From the NCBI RefSeq assembly GCF_020103725.1, contig NZ_JAHXBG010000027.1:1-64000 (forward strand): a stretch of DNA of 64,000 bases, read 5' to 3'. A program made the position numbers and the translations under genes. The stretch is from Hyalangium gracile. Its GTDB lineage: Bacteria > Myxococcota > Myxococcia > Myxococcales > Myxococcaceae. This document shows, piece after piece, positions 27,549-37,988 of the stretch (position 1 is the first letter of the stretch; every line of letters starts with the position of its first letter). The notes below the pieces were generated by a model. That model saw only the letters and a program-made list of their open reading frames with translations. It was not told where the DNA came from and made no database searches.

Positions 27549-29260
27549 GCCGCACCCTGGATCGCCGCCACTACGCGGACATGTACGGGCCCACCACGGG
27601 AGACCGGGTGCGCCTGGGTGACACGGGCCTCATCGCCGAGGTGGAGCGGGACTTCACCTCCTATGGAGACGAGTGCAAGTTCGGCGGCGGCAAGGTGCTG
27701 CGCGACCGGATGGGGCAGATGGAGGGCATCGGGGACGCGGAGGCGCTCGACTGCGTCATCACCAACGCCCTCATCGTCGACTTCACCGGCATCTACAAGG
27801 CGGACATCGGCATCAAGCACGGCCGCATCGTGGGCATCGGCAAGGCGGGCAACCCGCGGGTGATGCCGGGCGTCACGCCGGGGATGCTCGTGGGCGTCAC
27901 CACCGAGGTCATCTCCGCCGAGGGCCACATCGTCACGGCGGGCGGCATCGACGCGCACATCCACTACATCTGTCCGCAGCAGGCCTTCGAGGCCATCGCC
28001 TCGGGCGTCACCACCTTCCTCGGAGGAGGCACGGGGCCCGCCACGGGCACCAACGCCACCACCTGCACGCCGGGCGCGCGCAACATCGAGCTGATGCTGC
28101 AGGCCACGGACACGCTGCCGCTGAACATCGCGCTCACGGGCAAGGGCAACACCTCGCACCCGGCGGGGCTGGTGGATCAGATCCGCGCCGGCGCGGCGGG
28201 CCTGAAGCTGCACGAGGACTGGGGCACCACGCCGCCGGCCATCGACTGCTGCCTGGGCGTGGCCGAGGCGGAGGACATCCAGGTCACCATCCACACCGAC
28301 ACGCTCAACGAGTCGGGCTTCGTGGATGACTCCATCGCCGCGTTCAAGGGGCGCACCATCCACACGTACCACTCGGAGGGCGCGGGCGGCGGCCACGCGC
28401 CGGACATCATCCGCGTGTGCGGCGAGCCCAACGTCATCCCCAGCTCGACGAACCCGACGCGCCCGTACACGGTGAACACGCTGGACGAGCACCTGGACAT
28501 GCTCATGGTCTGCCACCACCTGGATCGGCAGATCCCCGAGGACGTGGCCTTCGCCGAGAGCCGCATCCGTGGAGAGACCATCGCCGCAGAGGACATCCTC
28601 CACGACCTGGGCGCCATCAGCATCATCTCCAGCGACAGCCAGGCCATGGGGCGGGTGGGCGAGGTGATCACCCGCACCTGGCAGACGGCGCACAAGATGC
28701 GCGAGCAGCGGGGCCGGCTGAAGGACGAGCGCGGGGACAACGACAACCTCCGCATCCGCCGCTACGTGGCCAAGTACACGATCAACCCGGCCATCGCGCA
28801 CGGCTTCAGCCACGAGGTGGGCTCGGTGGAGGTGGGCAAGCTGGCGGACCTGGTGCTCTGGCGCCCGGCCTTCTTCGGCGCTCGGCCGGAGCTGGTGGTG
28901 AAGGGTGGCTTCATCGCCTGGGCGCAGATGGGAGATGCCAACGCGTCCATCCCCACGCCGCAGCCGCTGCAGATGCGCCCCATGTTCGGCGCGTTCGGCA
29001 AGGCCACGGGCGCCACCAGCGTGGCCTTCGTGTCGCGGCGCTCGCTGGAGGAAGGGCGGGTGAAGGCGCTGGGGCTGCACAAGCAGCTGGTCGCGGTGCG
29101 CAACTGCCGCGGCATCGGCAAGCGGGACATGAAGCTGAACGACGCGCTGCCGCGCATCACGGTGGACCCGGAGACCTATGAGGTGCGCGCCGACGGCGAG
29201 CTGCTGCGATGCGAGCCGGCCACCCACGTCCCCCTGGCCCGCCTGTACAGCCTCTTCTGA
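27545..29260 (+). CDS. ureC: urease alpha subunit
   Basis: A 571-aa catalytic subunit hydrolysing urea to ammonia and carbamate at a di-nickel centre. All expected ligands are visible: His138 and His140 ([10 protein letters not shown]), the carbamylated Lys221 (GLKLHEDWG), His250 ([10 protein letters not shown]), His276 ([16 protein letters not shown]), Asp364 ([10 protein letters not shown]), and the catalytic flap His324 (MVCHHLDR). It should therefore be active if nickel is inserted. Start is GTG, coupled to ureAB. UreF follows after 4 bases. Confidence 0.97.
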   Translation: MSRTLDRRHYADMYGPTTGDRVRLGDTGLIAEVERDFTSYGDECKFGGGKVLRDRMGQMEGIGDAEALDCVITNALIVDFTGIYKADIGIKHGRIVGIGKAGNPRVMPGVTPGMLVGVTTEVISAEGHIVTAGGIDAHIHYICPQQAFEAIASGVTTFLGGGTGPATGTNATTCTPGARNIELMLQATDTLPLNIALTGKGNTSHPAGLVDQIRAGAAGLKLHEDWGTTPPAIDCCLGVAEAEDIQVTIHTDTLNESGFVDDSIAAFKGRTIHTYHSEGAGGGHAPDIIRVCGEPNVIPSSTNPTRPYTVNTLDEHLDMLMVCHHLDRQIPEDVAFAESRIRGETIAAEDILHDLGAISIISSDSQAMGRVGEVITRTWQTAHKMREQRGRLKDERGDNDNLRIRRYVAKYTINPAIAHGFSHEVGSVEVGKLADLVLWRPAFFGARPELVVKGGFIAWAQMGDANASIPTPQPLQMRPMFGAFGKATGATSVAFVSRRSLEEGRVKALGLHKQLVAVRNCRGIGKRDMKLNDALPRITVDPETYEVRADGELLRCEPATHVPLARLYSLF

Positions 29261-29264
29261 GCTC

Positions 29265-29930
29265 ATGACGACCCGCTGGCGCGTCCTGCAGCTCGCCGAC
29301 TCGGCCTTTCCCACCGGAGGCTTCTCGCACTCCGCGGGGCTGGAGGCCGCCGCTCAACAGGGCGAGCTGGCGGAGCCGGAGGCCCTGCGCACCTTCATCG
29401 AGGGCGTACTGTGGCAGGCCGGCCATGGGGCCCTGCCCTTCCTGCGCGCGGCCCATGACTCGGACGCCGAGCCGGCGAAGCTGGACGCGTGGTGTGACGC
29501 GTTCCTGTCCAACCACGTCGCCAACCGGACCAGCCGCACCCAGGGCCGCACGCTGGTGGCCACCGCGGCGCGCATCTTCCCGGAGGAGGAGCTCCAGCGG
29601 CTCCATGCCTCGGTCCGCGCTCGTACCCTGCTGGCCCACCACGCGCCCATGTTCGGCTTCACGCTCCGCGCCCTGGCGGTGCCGCTCGAGCAGGCCCAGG
29701 AGCTGTTCCTCCACCTGGCGCTGCGCGGAGTGGCCTCGGCCGCCGTTCGGCTGGGGCTGCTCGGCCCGCATGAGGCCCAGCGGCTCCAGCATGAGCTGGC
29801 GGGCGTGCAGAGCACCATCCTCGAGCGCTGTGCACCGCTCACCTTGAGCGAGCTGTCCCAGCCCGCGCCGCTCATCGACCTGCTCGGCGCCACCCACGAT
29901 CGCCTCTACTCCCGCCTCTTCCAGTCCTGA
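29265..29930 (+). CDS. ureF: urease accessory protein UreF
   Basis: A 221-aa all-helical UreF. The family signature [20 protein letters not shown] is at the N-terminus, and [18 protein letters not shown] lies in the region that contacts UreG. UreF acts as a checkpoint protein in the UreD-UreF-UreG complex that activates urease. The ATG at 29265 is chosen because it lies 4 bases after the ureC stop and gives the family N-terminus. UreG follows after 8 bases. Confidence 0.94.
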   Translation: MTTRWRVLQLADSAFPTGGFSHSAGLEAAAQQGELAEPEALRTFIEGVLWQAGHGALPFLRAAHDSDAEPAKLDAWCDAFLSNHVANRTSRTQGRTLVATAARIFPEEELQRLHASVRARTLLAHHAPMFGFTLRALAVPLEQAQELFLHLALRGVASAAVRLGLLGPHEAQRLQHELAGVQSTILERCAPLTLSELSQPAPLIDLLGATHDRLYSRLFQS

Positions 29931-29938
29931 GGAGCACC

Positions 29939-30694
29939 ATGCACGACCACGACCACGACCATGACCACGACCACGGACATGGCCACGACCACGACCATGA
30001 CCACGGACACACCCACGAGCACTGGTCGGGCCCCGGCCTGTTCCGGGAGCGCGAGCCCCGGCTGCCTCGCGACTACGGCCAGCGGTCGTTCACGGTGGGC
30101 ATCGGTGGCCCGGTGGGGAGCGGGAAGACGGCGCTGGTGCTGGCGCTCTGCCGGGCGCTCCGAGACAAGTACTCGCTGGGCGTCGTGACCAACGACATCT
30201 TCACCAAGGAGGACGCCGAGTTCCTCCACCGCAACAAGGCGCTGCCCCCCGAGCGCATCCGGGCGGTGGAGACGGGAGGCTGCCCGCACGCGGCCATCCG
30301 CGAGGACATCAGCCACAACCTGGACGCGCTCGACGGGCTGATGCACGACGTGAAGCCGGAGCTGCTCATCGTCGAGAGCGGCGGTGACAACCTGGCCGCG
30401 CAGTACAGCCGGGAGCTGGTCGACTACACCATCTACGTCATCGACGTGGCGGGAGGCGACAAGGTGCCGCGCAAGGGCGGCCCGGGCATCACGCAGTCGG
30501 ACCTGCTCGTCATCAACAAAAAGGACCTGGCGCCCCACGTGGGAGCAGACCTGGGCGTGATGGACCGCGACTCCCGCGCGATGCGCGGCGACGGGCCCTT
30601 CCTCTTCACTCAGGTGAACAAGGACGTCGGAGTGCCCGAGGTCGTCGAGCACATCCTCGCGGCGTGGCGTCAGGCGGTCGGCAAGGCGGCGTGA
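29939..30694 (+). CDS. ureG: urease GTPase UreG with poly-His N-terminus
   Basis: A 251-aa SIMIBI-class GTPase that drives nickel delivery to urease. The first 28 residues are an alternating His tract: 14 His, at every even position from 2 to 28. The G domain follows: P-loop GGPVGSGKT (56-64), the metal-binding ETGGCPH motif (CPH), ESGGDNL, and NKKD. Core UreG proteins are about 205 aa, so the extension is the clear difference. With no ureE in the operon, this tract probably serves as the nickel store (inference). A GAGGAGC site precedes the ATG. It is the last gene of the operon. Confidence 0.95.
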   Translation: MHDHDHDHDHDHGHGHDHDHDHGHTHEHWSGPGLFREREPRLPRDYGQRSFTVGIGGPVGSGKTALVLALCRALRDKYSLGVVTNDIFTKEDAEFLHRNKALPPERIRAVETGGCPHAAIREDISHNLDALDGLMHDVKPELLIVESGGDNLAAQYSRELVDYTIYVIDVAGGDKVPRKGGPGITQSDLLVINKKDLAPHVGADLGVMDRDSRAMRGDGPFLFTQVNKDVGVPEVVEHILAAWRQAVGKAA

Positions 30695-30706
30695 GCGGCA
30701 GCCGAC

Positions 30707-31285
30707 TCAGCCGAAGATTCGCGACAGAGGCAGGGAGACGCCAGACAGCGCCCGGCACTCGAGCACGTCTCCACCGGAGCGCACTTCCCGGCTCCGGTAG
30801 CGTCCTTGCGCCTCATCGGGGTCCCGGTACACCTCGATGCACTCCCGCTCCACATCCACCAGCCAGTACTCCGGGATGGATGCACGGGCGTAGAGGCGAG
30901 CCTTCACCTCGCGGTCTCGCGCGAGGGAGGCGCTCGCCACCTCCACCACCAGGAGCGCATGGTGCGGATGCTCTCCTCGAGACCTGGCTGCCGCAGGTAC
31001 CACTGCGAGATCCGGCTCGGGTTCGCTCTGCGCATCCAGGGTGAGGGGCAACTGGGGGCGCACCTCGAAGGACTCACTCAGGCTCAGCACCAACAACCGC
31101 GTCAACCGCGTGATGATGTTGGCGTGAGCCGCTCCCTGAGGCGACATCTCGACAATGACCCCCTCGAGCAGCTCGACATGGTCGTCCTCATCTAGGATGC
31201 CAGACTCCAGCATCCGATGGTAGGCGTCCACCGTGAAGCGGTGCGGCGTCCCAAGTGCCGCCAGCGGTGCTTCGACCTCGACCAT
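30707..31285 (-). CDS. Uma2-family (DUF820) putative nuclease-fold protein
   Basis: A 192-aa protein of the Uma2/DUF820 family: TVDAYHRMLESGILDEDDHV and ELLEGVIVEMSP at the N-terminus, then EPDLAVVP, LLVVEVASASLARDREVKA and YARASIPEYWLVDVE, which are the conserved acidic and Lys residues of the PD-(D/E)XK nuclease fold (E-D-EVxxx...K). These proteins are common in cyanobacteria and myxobacteria, and their role is unproven. The ATG has GGAG upstream. It converges on ureG with only a 12-base gap. Confidence 0.85.
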   Translation of the reverse strand: MVEVEAPLAALGTPHRFTVDAYHRMLESGILDEDDHVELLEGVIVEMSPQGAAHANIITRLTRLLVLSLSESFEVRPQLPLTLDAQSEPEPDLAVVPAAARSRGEHPHHALLVVEVASASLARDREVKARLYARASIPEYWLVDVERECIEVYRDPDEAQGRYRSREVRSGGDVLECRALSGVSLPLSRIFG

Positions 31286-31341
31286 GTGAGGCTCCTCGCG
31301 TCCCGGAGAAGATACTCACCTCCTCCGAGCAGCGTCCACCA

Positions 31342-31364
31342 CGCTGCCGTCCCTCATGGCAGCG
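31342..31364 (-). terminator. hairpin after the YkvA-like gene
   Basis: CGCTGCC (31342-31348) pairs perfectly with GGCAGCG (31358-31364), 18 bases beyond the stop at 31383 on the minus strand. It lacks a U-tract, so it is a possible rather than certain terminator between this gene and the Uma2 gene. Confidence 0.35.
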
Positions 31365-31382
31365 CGGTGCCCCGCACGACAC

Positions 31383-31685
31383 TCAGATGGGGTCGTGCAG
31401 CGGAGGCAGGCGCGGGCGCCCGTCCATGTCCCGGGGCACCCCGTCCCAGCGGGCCTCCGGGCGGTACTGCTGGACCTGCCGCGCCATCCACCAGGCCGCG
31501 GCGGACAGGACGCCCAGATCGTCCAGCCAGCCCAGCACGGGAATGAAATCCGGCAGCGCATCCACCGGAGACAGGAAGTAGAGCACCGCCAGCAGCCCGG
31601 CGAGCTTCTTCCACAGCGGGACACGACCGTCACTCAGGTACCGGAAGAACCGGGACCCCATTCCACGAAGACCCGAAGCATTCAT
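31383..31685 (-). CDS. YkvA-like DUF1232 protein
   Basis: A 100-aa protein with the DUF1232 signature: KKLAGLLAVLYFLSPVDALP followed by DFIPVLGWLDDLGVL. This short motif, with one or two hydrophobic helices and the DxxPD pattern, defines the family; its function is unknown and it is probably membrane-associated. The tail ends in a basic/Pro-rich stretch. The start at 31685 is chosen over a much longer upstream frame because GAGGGGG precedes it and the family motif lies close to the N-terminus. Confidence 0.8.
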   Translation of the reverse strand: MNASGLRGMGSRFFRYLSDGRVPLWKKLAGLLAVLYFLSPVDALPDFIPVLGWLDDLGVLSAAAWWMARQVQQYRPEARWDGVPRDMDGRPRLPPLHDPI

Positions 31686-31882
31686 GCCCCCTCTTACGGA
31701 TGGGGGCCCCAATCCATTGCACCCGGCCTCCACGCGCTCGGCTCCTCGGTGAGCGGCCGACAGTCCACCCCATGACCCCACCGTGGCCCCTGCCCCCTGG
31801 GTGGCTTGCAGTTCCCCTCCATAGATTTCACGCTCGGTGACGAACGACCACGCCTCACCGGTGTGGAGGGGGTTCAGGACCC

Positions 31883-32800
31883 GTGGCATCAGCCTCCAAG
31901 AAGCTCGCGCGCATGCCCGCCGTGAAGGGGGCACGGAAGCTCATGCTCCAGCACCTGGAAGAGGCCGAAGCCGCCGTCGAGCGCCTGCCTCGCCCCGATG
32001 ACCCGGAGGCGCTGCATGATCTCCGCGTCGCCCTGCGCCACCTGCGCACGTACCTCGCCGCCTACCGCAAGCTCTTCGCGGACACCGTGTCCGACAAGAG
32101 CCTCGAGACCCTGCGCGAGCTCACCCAGCTCACCGGCCCCGCCCGCGACGCCGAGGTCCAGGCGCAGTGGCTCGCCGAGCACTCTCGGAGCCGCCGCGCC
32201 ACGACAAGCCCCGCCACGCACCTGCGCACCCGCCTCACCCAGCACCACGAGGAGCTGCTGCTCGACATCCGCGAGCGCTTCGCCCGCGACTTCCCCCGGC
32301 TCGCCGCGCGCCTGCGCCGGCAACTGAAGCGCGCCAAGGCCAGCGGTCGGCGCACCTTCGGGAAGGACACCGCGAAGCGGGTGGTGCGCCAGGGCCACCG
32401 CCTCCGAGAACGCCTGGACCGCATCGAAGGCATGGCCGACGTCGAGGGCGCGCATGCCTCCCGCATCACCGCCAAGCGCGTGCGCTACCTGCTGGAGCCC
32501 TTCGGCAAGCTGGACGGCGTGCACGACACCATCCAGCGCCTCAAGGAACTCCAGGATGCCTTCGGCGAGCTGCACGATCTCCACGTGATGCTCGAGACGA
32601 TGTCCGACGTGCCCGAGAGCGCTCACGCCTCCAGGAAGCGCCGCGCGGGCTCGGAGCTGGCCGCGCTCGCCTCGACCGCGCGCCGACGGATGACCCGGCT
32701 CTACGCTCAGTCCGAGCAGCGCTGGCGCGGAGCAGAAGGTGCCGAGCTCGACGAGGCCCTCGCCCAGGCCGCCTCCACCCTCCGGAAGGCAGGGCGTTGA
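31883..32800 (+). CDS. CHAD-domain protein
   Basis: A 305-aa all-alpha protein of the CHAD family (conserved histidine alpha-helical domain). The pattern EALHDLRVALRHLRTYLAAY, ARDAEVQAQWL, ASRITAKRVRYLLEPFG and LQDAFGELHDLHVM carries the conserved His and basic residues. CHAD domains bind polyphosphate and are often next to CYTH triphosphatases or polyphosphate granules; no CYTH gene is present here. The start is GTG. It is divergent from the YkvA-like gene and converges on the histidine kinase. Confidence 0.88.
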   Translation: MASASKKLARMPAVKGARKLMLQHLEEAEAAVERLPRPDDPEALHDLRVALRHLRTYLAAYRKLFADTVSDKSLETLRELTQLTGPARDAEVQAQWLAEHSRSRRATTSPATHLRTRLTQHHEELLLDIRERFARDFPRLAARLRRQLKRAKASGRRTFGKDTAKRVVRQGHRLRERLDRIEGMADVEGAHASRITAKRVRYLLEPFGKLDGVHDTIQRLKELQDAFGELHDLHVMLETMSDVPESAHASRKRRAGSELAALASTARRRMTRLYAQSEQRWRGAEGAELDEALAQAASTLRKAGR

Positions 32801-32815
32801 GGCCCGCTCGGGCGC

Positions 32816-34051
32816 CTACATCGGCGCGGTGCCAGCCGACACCGCGTCCTCGTCGCCCACCGGCAGCCGCACGCGGAAGCACGTCCCTCGCCCCACGGTG
32901 CTCTCCACCGAGATCTCCCCGCCCAGCGCGGTGACGATGCCGTGGCAGATGGAGAGCCCCAGCCCGGTGCCAATCCCCACCGGCCGGGTCGAGAAGAACG
33001 GATCGAAGATGAGCTTCAGGAGATCCGGCGGGATGCCATGCCCGGTGTCCTGAATCTCGATCACCACCCACCGGCCCTCGCCGCGCAGGTGCACGTCCAC
33101 CTGGTTCCGCTCCGGAGCGCCCGAGTCGATGGCCTGCGCCGCGTTGATCAGCAGGTTGAGGAACACCTGTCCCAGCCGGGACTCGTTGCCCCGCACGGGA
33201 GGCACATCCTCCAGGTGCCGGTTGATCCGGGCCCGGTGCCGCAGCTCCGGAGTGACCAGGCTGAGGGACGACTCGAGCGCCCGCTTCACGTCCGCGAGCC
33301 CCTCCTCCGTCTCCACCTGCGCGAACGTCTTCAGGTCGCCCACCACGTGGCGGATGCGGGTGGTGCCCTCTCGCGCCTCCGCGAGCGCCTCGGCGCACTC
33401 TCCCAGCAGCCGCTCCACGAACGTCACATCGAGCGGCCCATCCACGCCGCTCATGGCCCGCTTCACCGCCGTCAGGTTCTCCGAGATGAAGTTCAGGTTC
33501 GACGAGACGTAGCTCAGGGGGTTGTTCACCTCGTGCGCCACCCCCGCCGCCAGCGTGCCCAGCGCCGCCAGCCGGTCGGCCTGGATCAGCCGCTGCTCCA
33601 TCGCCTTGTGCTGGGTGATGTCCCGCACCAGGAAGGCCACCGTGGTGCGGTGAGGCACCCGCATGGACTCCGCGCTGAACCAGCGGTGCCCGCCCGCCAC
33701 CTCCAGGCTGTACTCGAAGCGCAGCGGCTGGCCCGTCTCCAGCGTCTGCCGGAGCCGCTCCATGAAGAACGCTCCCACCTGGGGACCGTGCACCTCCATG
33801 AGCGTGCGCCCCAGGGCCTGCTCCCGAGGCAGCGTCAGCAGCAGATCCGACTGCGTCCAGATGCCGACGTAGCGGCCCTCCGCGTCGAACTCGAAGACGA
33901 CGCCGTCCGTGAGCCCCAGGACGATGCGGAGCCGCGCCTCGGCGACCTCCAACTGGACGACCAGCGCGTCATCCCCTGGCCCCTGCCCCGACCCCATCCC
34001 CTGGCGGCTGGACTGTCCCATGGGTGCCTCACCGACCTCCCGCACACGCAT
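32816..34051 (-). CDS. PAS-domain sensor histidine kinase
   Basis: A 411-aa cytoplasmic histidine kinase with no membrane segments. A PAS domain occupies residues ~35-150 (TDGVVFEFDAEGRYVGIWTQ, FLVRDITQHK). The HisKA dimerisation helix carries phospho-acceptor His173 (AAGVAHEVNNPLSYV), and the HATPase domain (~280-400) has N-box, DTGHGIP and GTGLGLSICHGI. A signal sensed in the cytoplasm by the PAS pocket would control autophosphorylation. No response regulator is adjacent, so it is an orphan kinase, common in myxobacteria. The ATG at 34051 follows GAGG. Confidence 0.92.
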   Translation of the reverse strand: MRVREVGEAPMGQSSRQGMGSGQGPGDDALVVQLEVAEARLRIVLGLTDGVVFEFDAEGRYVGIWTQSDLLLTLPREQALGRTLMEVHGPQVGAFFMERLRQTLETGQPLRFEYSLEVAGGHRWFSAESMRVPHRTTVAFLVRDITQHKAMEQRLIQADRLAALGTLAAGVAHEVNNPLSYVSSNLNFISENLTAVKRAMSGVDGPLDVTFVERLLGECAEALAEAREGTTRIRHVVGDLKTFAQVETEEGLADVKRALESSLSLVTPELRHRARINRHLEDVPPVRGNESRLGQVFLNLLINAAQAIDSGAPERNQVDVHLRGEGRWVVIEIQDTGHGIPPDLLKLIFDPFFSTRPVGIGTGLGLSICHGIVTALGGEISVESTVGRGTCFRVRLPVGDEDAVSAGTAPM

Positions 34052-34218
34052 TGAACCTCACGTAACCGCGCCAGGGTATGCACGGCCACACGATGTCGCT
34101 CGAATGCGCTGCCCTCGGCGAGACCGCCGACGCATGGGTCCCGTCCTACCCGCTCGAGAGACAGGTAGCATCCTGCCCCACGGTGTCGCAGTCCTCGGCA
34201 GCCCGGCACCTGGGCTCA

Positions 34219-34245
34219 CGCCCCTCCGCGCGAGGCAGAGGGGCG
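34219..34245 (-). terminator. hairpin downstream of gyrA
   Basis: CGCCCCTC (34219-34226) and GAGGGGCG (34238-34245) form a perfect 8-bp GC-rich stem, 14 bases past the gyrA stop. No U-tract is present, so termination would be of the rho-dependent or weak intrinsic type. Confidence 0.4.
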
Positions 34246-34258
34246 GAGGCGTGCAGGC

Positions 34259-37042
34259 TCAGCTCTCCTCGGGAGTGCCGTCACCCGGCTCGGAGCCTTC
34301 CGGGGCGTCGGTGCTCTCGGTGTCGGAAGGCGCGGCTTCGGACGAGGACTCGGCGTCCTCGGTGACCGGCGCATCGCTCGAGGCGGCGCTCGTGTCGGCA
34401 TCCTCGGACTCGTTGGACTCCGGCAGCTTGGAGATGCCCGTCACCTTCTCCGTGCCGTTCTCCAGCGCGATCAGCCGCACGCCCTGCGTGTTGCGGCCGA
34501 TGACGGAGATCTCCTTGGCCTTCATGCGGATGAGCATTCCGCCGTTGGTGACGAGCATCACCTCGTCCCCGTCCTTCACCTGCACCAGGCCCACCACCTT
34601 GCCGTTGCGCTCGGTGGTCTTGATGTCGATGATGCCCTTGCCGCCGCGGCCCTGGACCCGGTACTCGGACTCCTCGGTGCGCTTGCCGTAGCCGTTCTCC
34701 GTCACGGTGAGGATGGTGGTGCCCTTCTCCACCACGTCGGCGCCCACCACCTCGTCGCCATCCTCCAACGTAATGCCCTTCACGCCGTAGGCCTGGCGGC
34801 CCATGGAGCGGACATCCTCCTCCGTGAAGCGGATGCTCATGCCCTGCGCGGTGGACAGCAGCACGTCCTTGCTGCCGTCGGTGATCTTCACCGCCACCAG
34901 CTCGTCCCCCTCGTCGATGCCCAGCGCGATGAGGCCGCTGGCGCGCACGTTGGCGAACGAGCTCAGGTCCGTGCGCTTCACCACGCCGCGCTTGGTGACG
35001 AAGAAGACGTAGCGGTTCTCCGGGAAGTCCCGCGTCACCAGCACCTGGGCCAGCTTCTCGCCCTCGCCGAACTGCACCAGGTTGACGATGGCCTTGCCGC
35101 GCGAGGTGCGGCTGGCCTGCGGAATCTGGTGCACCTTGAGCGAGTACAGCTTGCCCTTGGTGGTGATGGGCATCAGGTACGCGTGCGTGCTCGCCACGAA
35201 CAGGTCGGTGACGAAATCGTCTTCCTTCGTCGTCGCGCCCGTCTTGCCTCGGCCGCCGCGCTTCTGGGCCCGGTACTCGCTCAGCGGCGAGCGCTTCACG
35301 TAGCCGGTGTGGGACAGGGTGACGACCATGTCCTCCTCGGCGATGAGGTCCTCGCTGGTGATCTCGGACACCTCGCCGGTGATCTCCGTGCGGCGCTTGT
35401 CGCTGTAGCGCGCGCGGATGTCCTGCAGCTCCGTCTTGATGACGTGGAGCAGGCTGCGCTCGTTGGCGAGGATGTCCCGCAGCCGGGCGATGTCCCGGAT
35501 GAGGGCGAGCAGCTCCTTGAAGAGCTCCTCGCGCTGCAGGCCGGTGAGGCGCTGCAGGCGCATCTCGAGGATGTTCTGCGCCTGGTCCTCGCTGAAGCCC
35601 GCGCCCTCGTACTTGTGCTCCAGGCCCGCGTAGCTGGGCTCCTCGGCGCGCGCGCGGCTGACCAGCAGCTCCATCTGCGCCCTGGCCTGCGCGTAGTCGA
35701 TGCGCGGCAGGTTGCGGAAGTTCGCGTTCTCGTACAGCGCCGGGGACAGGATGTGCATCAGGCCCCAGCGCGCCTCGTCCGGATCCTTGGAGGCGCGGAT
35801 GAGGCTCACCACCAGGTCGATGAGGTCCTGCGCGACCAGCAAGCCCTCGACGATGTGCAGGCGGGCCAGCGCCTTCTTCAGCTCGTAGCGGCTGCGGCGG
35901 GTGACGACGTCGCGGCGGTGGGCGATGAAGCGGTCCAGCAGCTCCTTGAGGGTGAGCGTGCGCGGCTGCCCGCCGTCGATGGCCAGCATCACCGCGCCGA
36001 ACGTCGTCTCCAGCGGGGTGGTGGCGTACAGGTTGTTGAGCACCACCCCGGAGATGGCATCGCGCTTGAGCTCGATGACGATGCGCATGCCCTGCCGGTC
36101 GCTCTCGTCGCGGATGTCGCTGATGCCCTCCAGCTTCTTCTCGCGCACCAAGTCGGCGATCTTCTCGATGAGCCGCGCCTTGTTCACCTGGTAGGGGATC
36201 TCCGTGATGATGATGGCCTCACGGTCTCCCTTCTTGCTCTCCTCGATCTCCGTCTTGCCGCGCAGGGTGATCTGCCCGCGGCCGGTGGTGTAGGCGCGGA
36301 GGATGCCCTCGCGGCCGGTGATCATCCCGGCGGTGGGGAAGTCCGGACCGGGGATGAACTGCATCAGGTCCTGGACGGTGGCCTCCGGGTGGTCGATGAG
36401 GTGCAGCGTGCCGTCGATCACCTCGCCCATGTTGTGGGGCGGGATGTTCGTCGTCATGCCCACCGCGATGCCGCTGCTGCCGTTGACCAGCAGGTTGGGG
36501 AACTTCGAGGGCATCACGAGCGGCTCGGTGAGCGAGTCGTCGTAGTTGGGCCCGAACTCCACCGTCTCCTTGTCGATGTCCGCCAGCAGCTCCTCGGCCA
36601 GGCGGTCCATGCGCACTTCCGTGTAACGCATGGCCGCGGGCGAGTCGCCGTCGACGCTGCCGAAGTTGCCCTGCCCGTCCACCAGCAGGTAGCGCAGGCT
36701 CCACTCCTGGGCCAGGCGCACCATCGCGTCGTACACGGCGCTGTCGCCGTGCGGGTGGTACTTGCCGATCACGTCGCCCACCACGCGGGCGCTCTTCTTG
36801 TACGCGCGGTTGTGGGTGTTGCCCAGCTCGTGCATCGCGTAGAGGACGCGGCGGTGCACGGGCTTGAGGCCGTCACGCACGTCGGGCAGGGCGCGCCCGA
36901 TGATGACGGACATGGAGTAGTCGAGATACGAGCGACGCATCTCGTCTTCGATGTTGACGGGGATCAGCTCGCCCGCGCTGCTCGGTCCGCTCGGCGGAGG
37001 TGCGGGGGGCGTTGCCGGCTTGTCAGTGGTGTCGTCGGCCAT
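34259..37042 (-). CDS. gyrA: DNA gyrase subunit A
   Basis: A 927-aa type II topoisomerase subunit that breaks and rejoins DNA to introduce negative supercoils together with GyrB. The catalytic Tyr is Tyr140 ([10 protein letters not shown]). The quinolone-determining region reads [17 protein letters not shown] with Ser101 and Asp105 in the sensitive-type positions. The GyrA box in the C-terminal wrapping domain reads [10 protein letters not shown], which supports gyrase rather than topoisomerase IV. The N-terminus has a short Pro-rich extension and the C-terminus an acidic Ser/Glu/Asp-rich tail of about 50 residues (from NESEDADTS). gyrB is not in the window. Confidence 0.97.
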   Translation of the reverse strand: MADDTTDKPATPPAPPPSGPSSAGELIPVNIEDEMRRSYLDYSMSVIIGRALPDVRDGLKPVHRRVLYAMHELGNTHNRAYKKSARVVGDVIGKYHPHGDSAVYDAMVRLAQEWSLRYLLVDGQGNFGSVDGDSPAAMRYTEVRMDRLAEELLADIDKETVEFGPNYDDSLTEPLVMPSKFPNLLVNGSSGIAVGMTTNIPPHNMGEVIDGTLHLIDHPEATVQDLMQFIPGPDFPTAGMITGREGILRAYTTGRGQITLRGKTEIEESKKGDREAIIITEIPYQVNKARLIEKIADLVREKKLEGISDIRDESDRQGMRIVIELKRDAISGVVLNNLYATTPLETTFGAVMLAIDGGQPRTLTLKELLDRFIAHRRDVVTRRSRYELKKALARLHIVEGLLVAQDLIDLVVSLIRASKDPDEARWGLMHILSPALYENANFRNLPRIDYAQARAQMELLVSRARAEEPSYAGLEHKYEGAGFSEDQAQNILEMRLQRLTGLQREELFKELLALIRDIARLRDILANERSLLHVIKTELQDIRARYSDKRRTEITGEVSEITSEDLIAEEDMVVTLSHTGYVKRSPLSEYRAQKRGGRGKTGATTKEDDFVTDLFVASTHAYLMPITTKGKLYSLKVHQIPQASRTSRGKAIVNLVQFGEGEKLAQVLVTRDFPENRYVFFVTKRGVVKRTDLSSFANVRASGLIALGIDEGDELVAVKITDGSKDVLLSTAQGMSIRFTEEDVRSMGRQAYGVKGITLEDGDEVVGADVVEKGTTILTVTENGYGKRTEESEYRVQGRGGKGIIDIKTTERNGKVVGLVQVKDGDEVMLVTNGGMLIRMKAKEISVIGRNTQGVRLIALENGTEKVTGISKLPESNESEDADTSAASSDAPVTEDAESSSEAAPSDTESTDAPEGSEPGDGTPEES

Positions 37043-37110
37043 GGGTTTTGAGCGCTCTGGAAGGTAGGGGCGGGCCCGCCCGGAGGAGGCATCCGCCCTG
37101 CGTGGGAGCG

Positions 37111-37139
37111 TTCGTAACCCTCGGATCTTCCTGCGTCAA
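37111..37139 (-). promoter_or_regulatory. promoter of gyrA
   Basis: On the minus strand TTGACG (37139-37134) and TACGAA (37116-37111) are 17 bases apart, placing the transcript start near 37104 and a leader of about 60 bases before gyrA. A 12-bp palindrome, GGCAGGCCTGCC (37161-37172), lies just upstream and may end the transcript of the preceding TPR gene. Confidence 0.6.
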
Positions 37140-37190
37140 CAGGGGAAACGGGGGGGTGTTGGCAGGCCTGCCCGGCAGGTGTGGGAGAGG

Positions 37191-37937
37191 CTAGGCAACA
37201 CTCTTGGGACGCAGGGGGGCGGCAAGCCGCTCGGCCTCGGTTCCGACGGGTCCCTCCGGGTCTTTTTCCCTGGCTTTTTCGAAAGAAGCGAGGGCTCCCT
37301 CGCGGTCTCCCTTGAGCTTCAGGGCGACGCCGACGTTGAGGTGGGCGGCGGCGTTGTCGCGGTCCATGGAGAGGGCCTCGCGGAAGTGGGCGAGCGCCTG
37401 ATCCACGTCACCGGACAGGAGCGCCTCCTTGCCGGCCTGGACACGCTTCTCGGAGTCGTTGATGAACTCCACCTGGAGCACGCTCTTGCCCACCACGTTG
37501 GCGACGAGCACGCGCAGGATGCCGCCCCAGTAGAAGCTGAGGCCCTCGGCGGCGACGACGGCGGCCAGCGGCAGGTCCGGCAGCAATTGCTTGCCGCGGA
37601 ACTTGAAGCGCACCTTGGTGTAGCGGCCCTTGTTGGCCCAGTGGACCATCTCGCCCTGGAGCTTCTTGAGGCTCTCCTCCACGCGCTTGGGGTCGATCTC
37701 GAACGGCAGCGCGCGGCCCTTGTCCACGGGCTCGCCGGCGGGCAGCGCCTTCTGGGTGGGAGCGGCCTCGACGGGCTCGGGCTCCAGGATGGTGACCTCG
37801 GGGGCCTTGGGCGGCTCCGGGGGCCTGGCGGGCTTGGAGGGCTTGGACGCCTTGGGGGCAGCGGCGCGAGGAGCGGGCTTCTTCGCCGTGGGCTTCTTCT
37901 TCGCGGGGGCCTTGCTACGGGGTGCGGTCTTCGCCAT
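37191..37937 (-). CDS. Lys/Pro/Ala-rich protein with C-terminal TPRs
   Basis: A 248-aa protein. Residues 1-~75 are a Lys/Ala/Pro-rich, histone-like disordered segment (KAPAKKKPTAKKPAPRAAAP). Residues ~75-165 form a domain I do not recognise (FEIDPKRVEESLKKLQGEMV, FYWGGILRVLVANVVGKSVL). The C-terminal ~80 residues contain at least two TPR units (ALAHFREALSMDRDNAAAHL, GVALKLKGDREGALASFEKA), so it probably binds protein partners. The basic tail could bind nucleic acid. It lies upstream of gyrA on the same strand with its own terminator-like palindrome in between. Confidence 0.78.
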   Translation of the reverse strand: MAKTAPRSKAPAKKKPTAKKPAPRAAAPKASKPSKPARPPEPPKAPEVTILEPEPVEAAPTQKALPAGEPVDKGRALPFEIDPKRVEESLKKLQGEMVHWANKGRYTKVRFKFRGKQLLPDLPLAAVVAAEGLSFYWGGILRVLVANVVGKSVLQVEFINDSEKRVQAGKEALLSGDVDQALAHFREALSMDRDNAAAHLNVGVALKLKGDREGALASFEKAREKDPEGPVGTEAERLAAPLRPKSVA

Positions 37938-37988
37938 GGGCCTACTCTAAGCCAGACGCCCCCCGCGCGCCGATCAAACGGGCAGGGC

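Noticed and set aside
29941-30025. Short tandem GACCAC-type repeat as a possible CRISPR or VNTR
   Set aside because: It is in-frame coding for the His tract of UreG, with no spacers.
31686-31934. N-terminal extension of the YkvA-like gene to 31934
   Set aside because: The added residues are unlike the family, run into the divergent CHAD gene and lack a ribosome-binding site.
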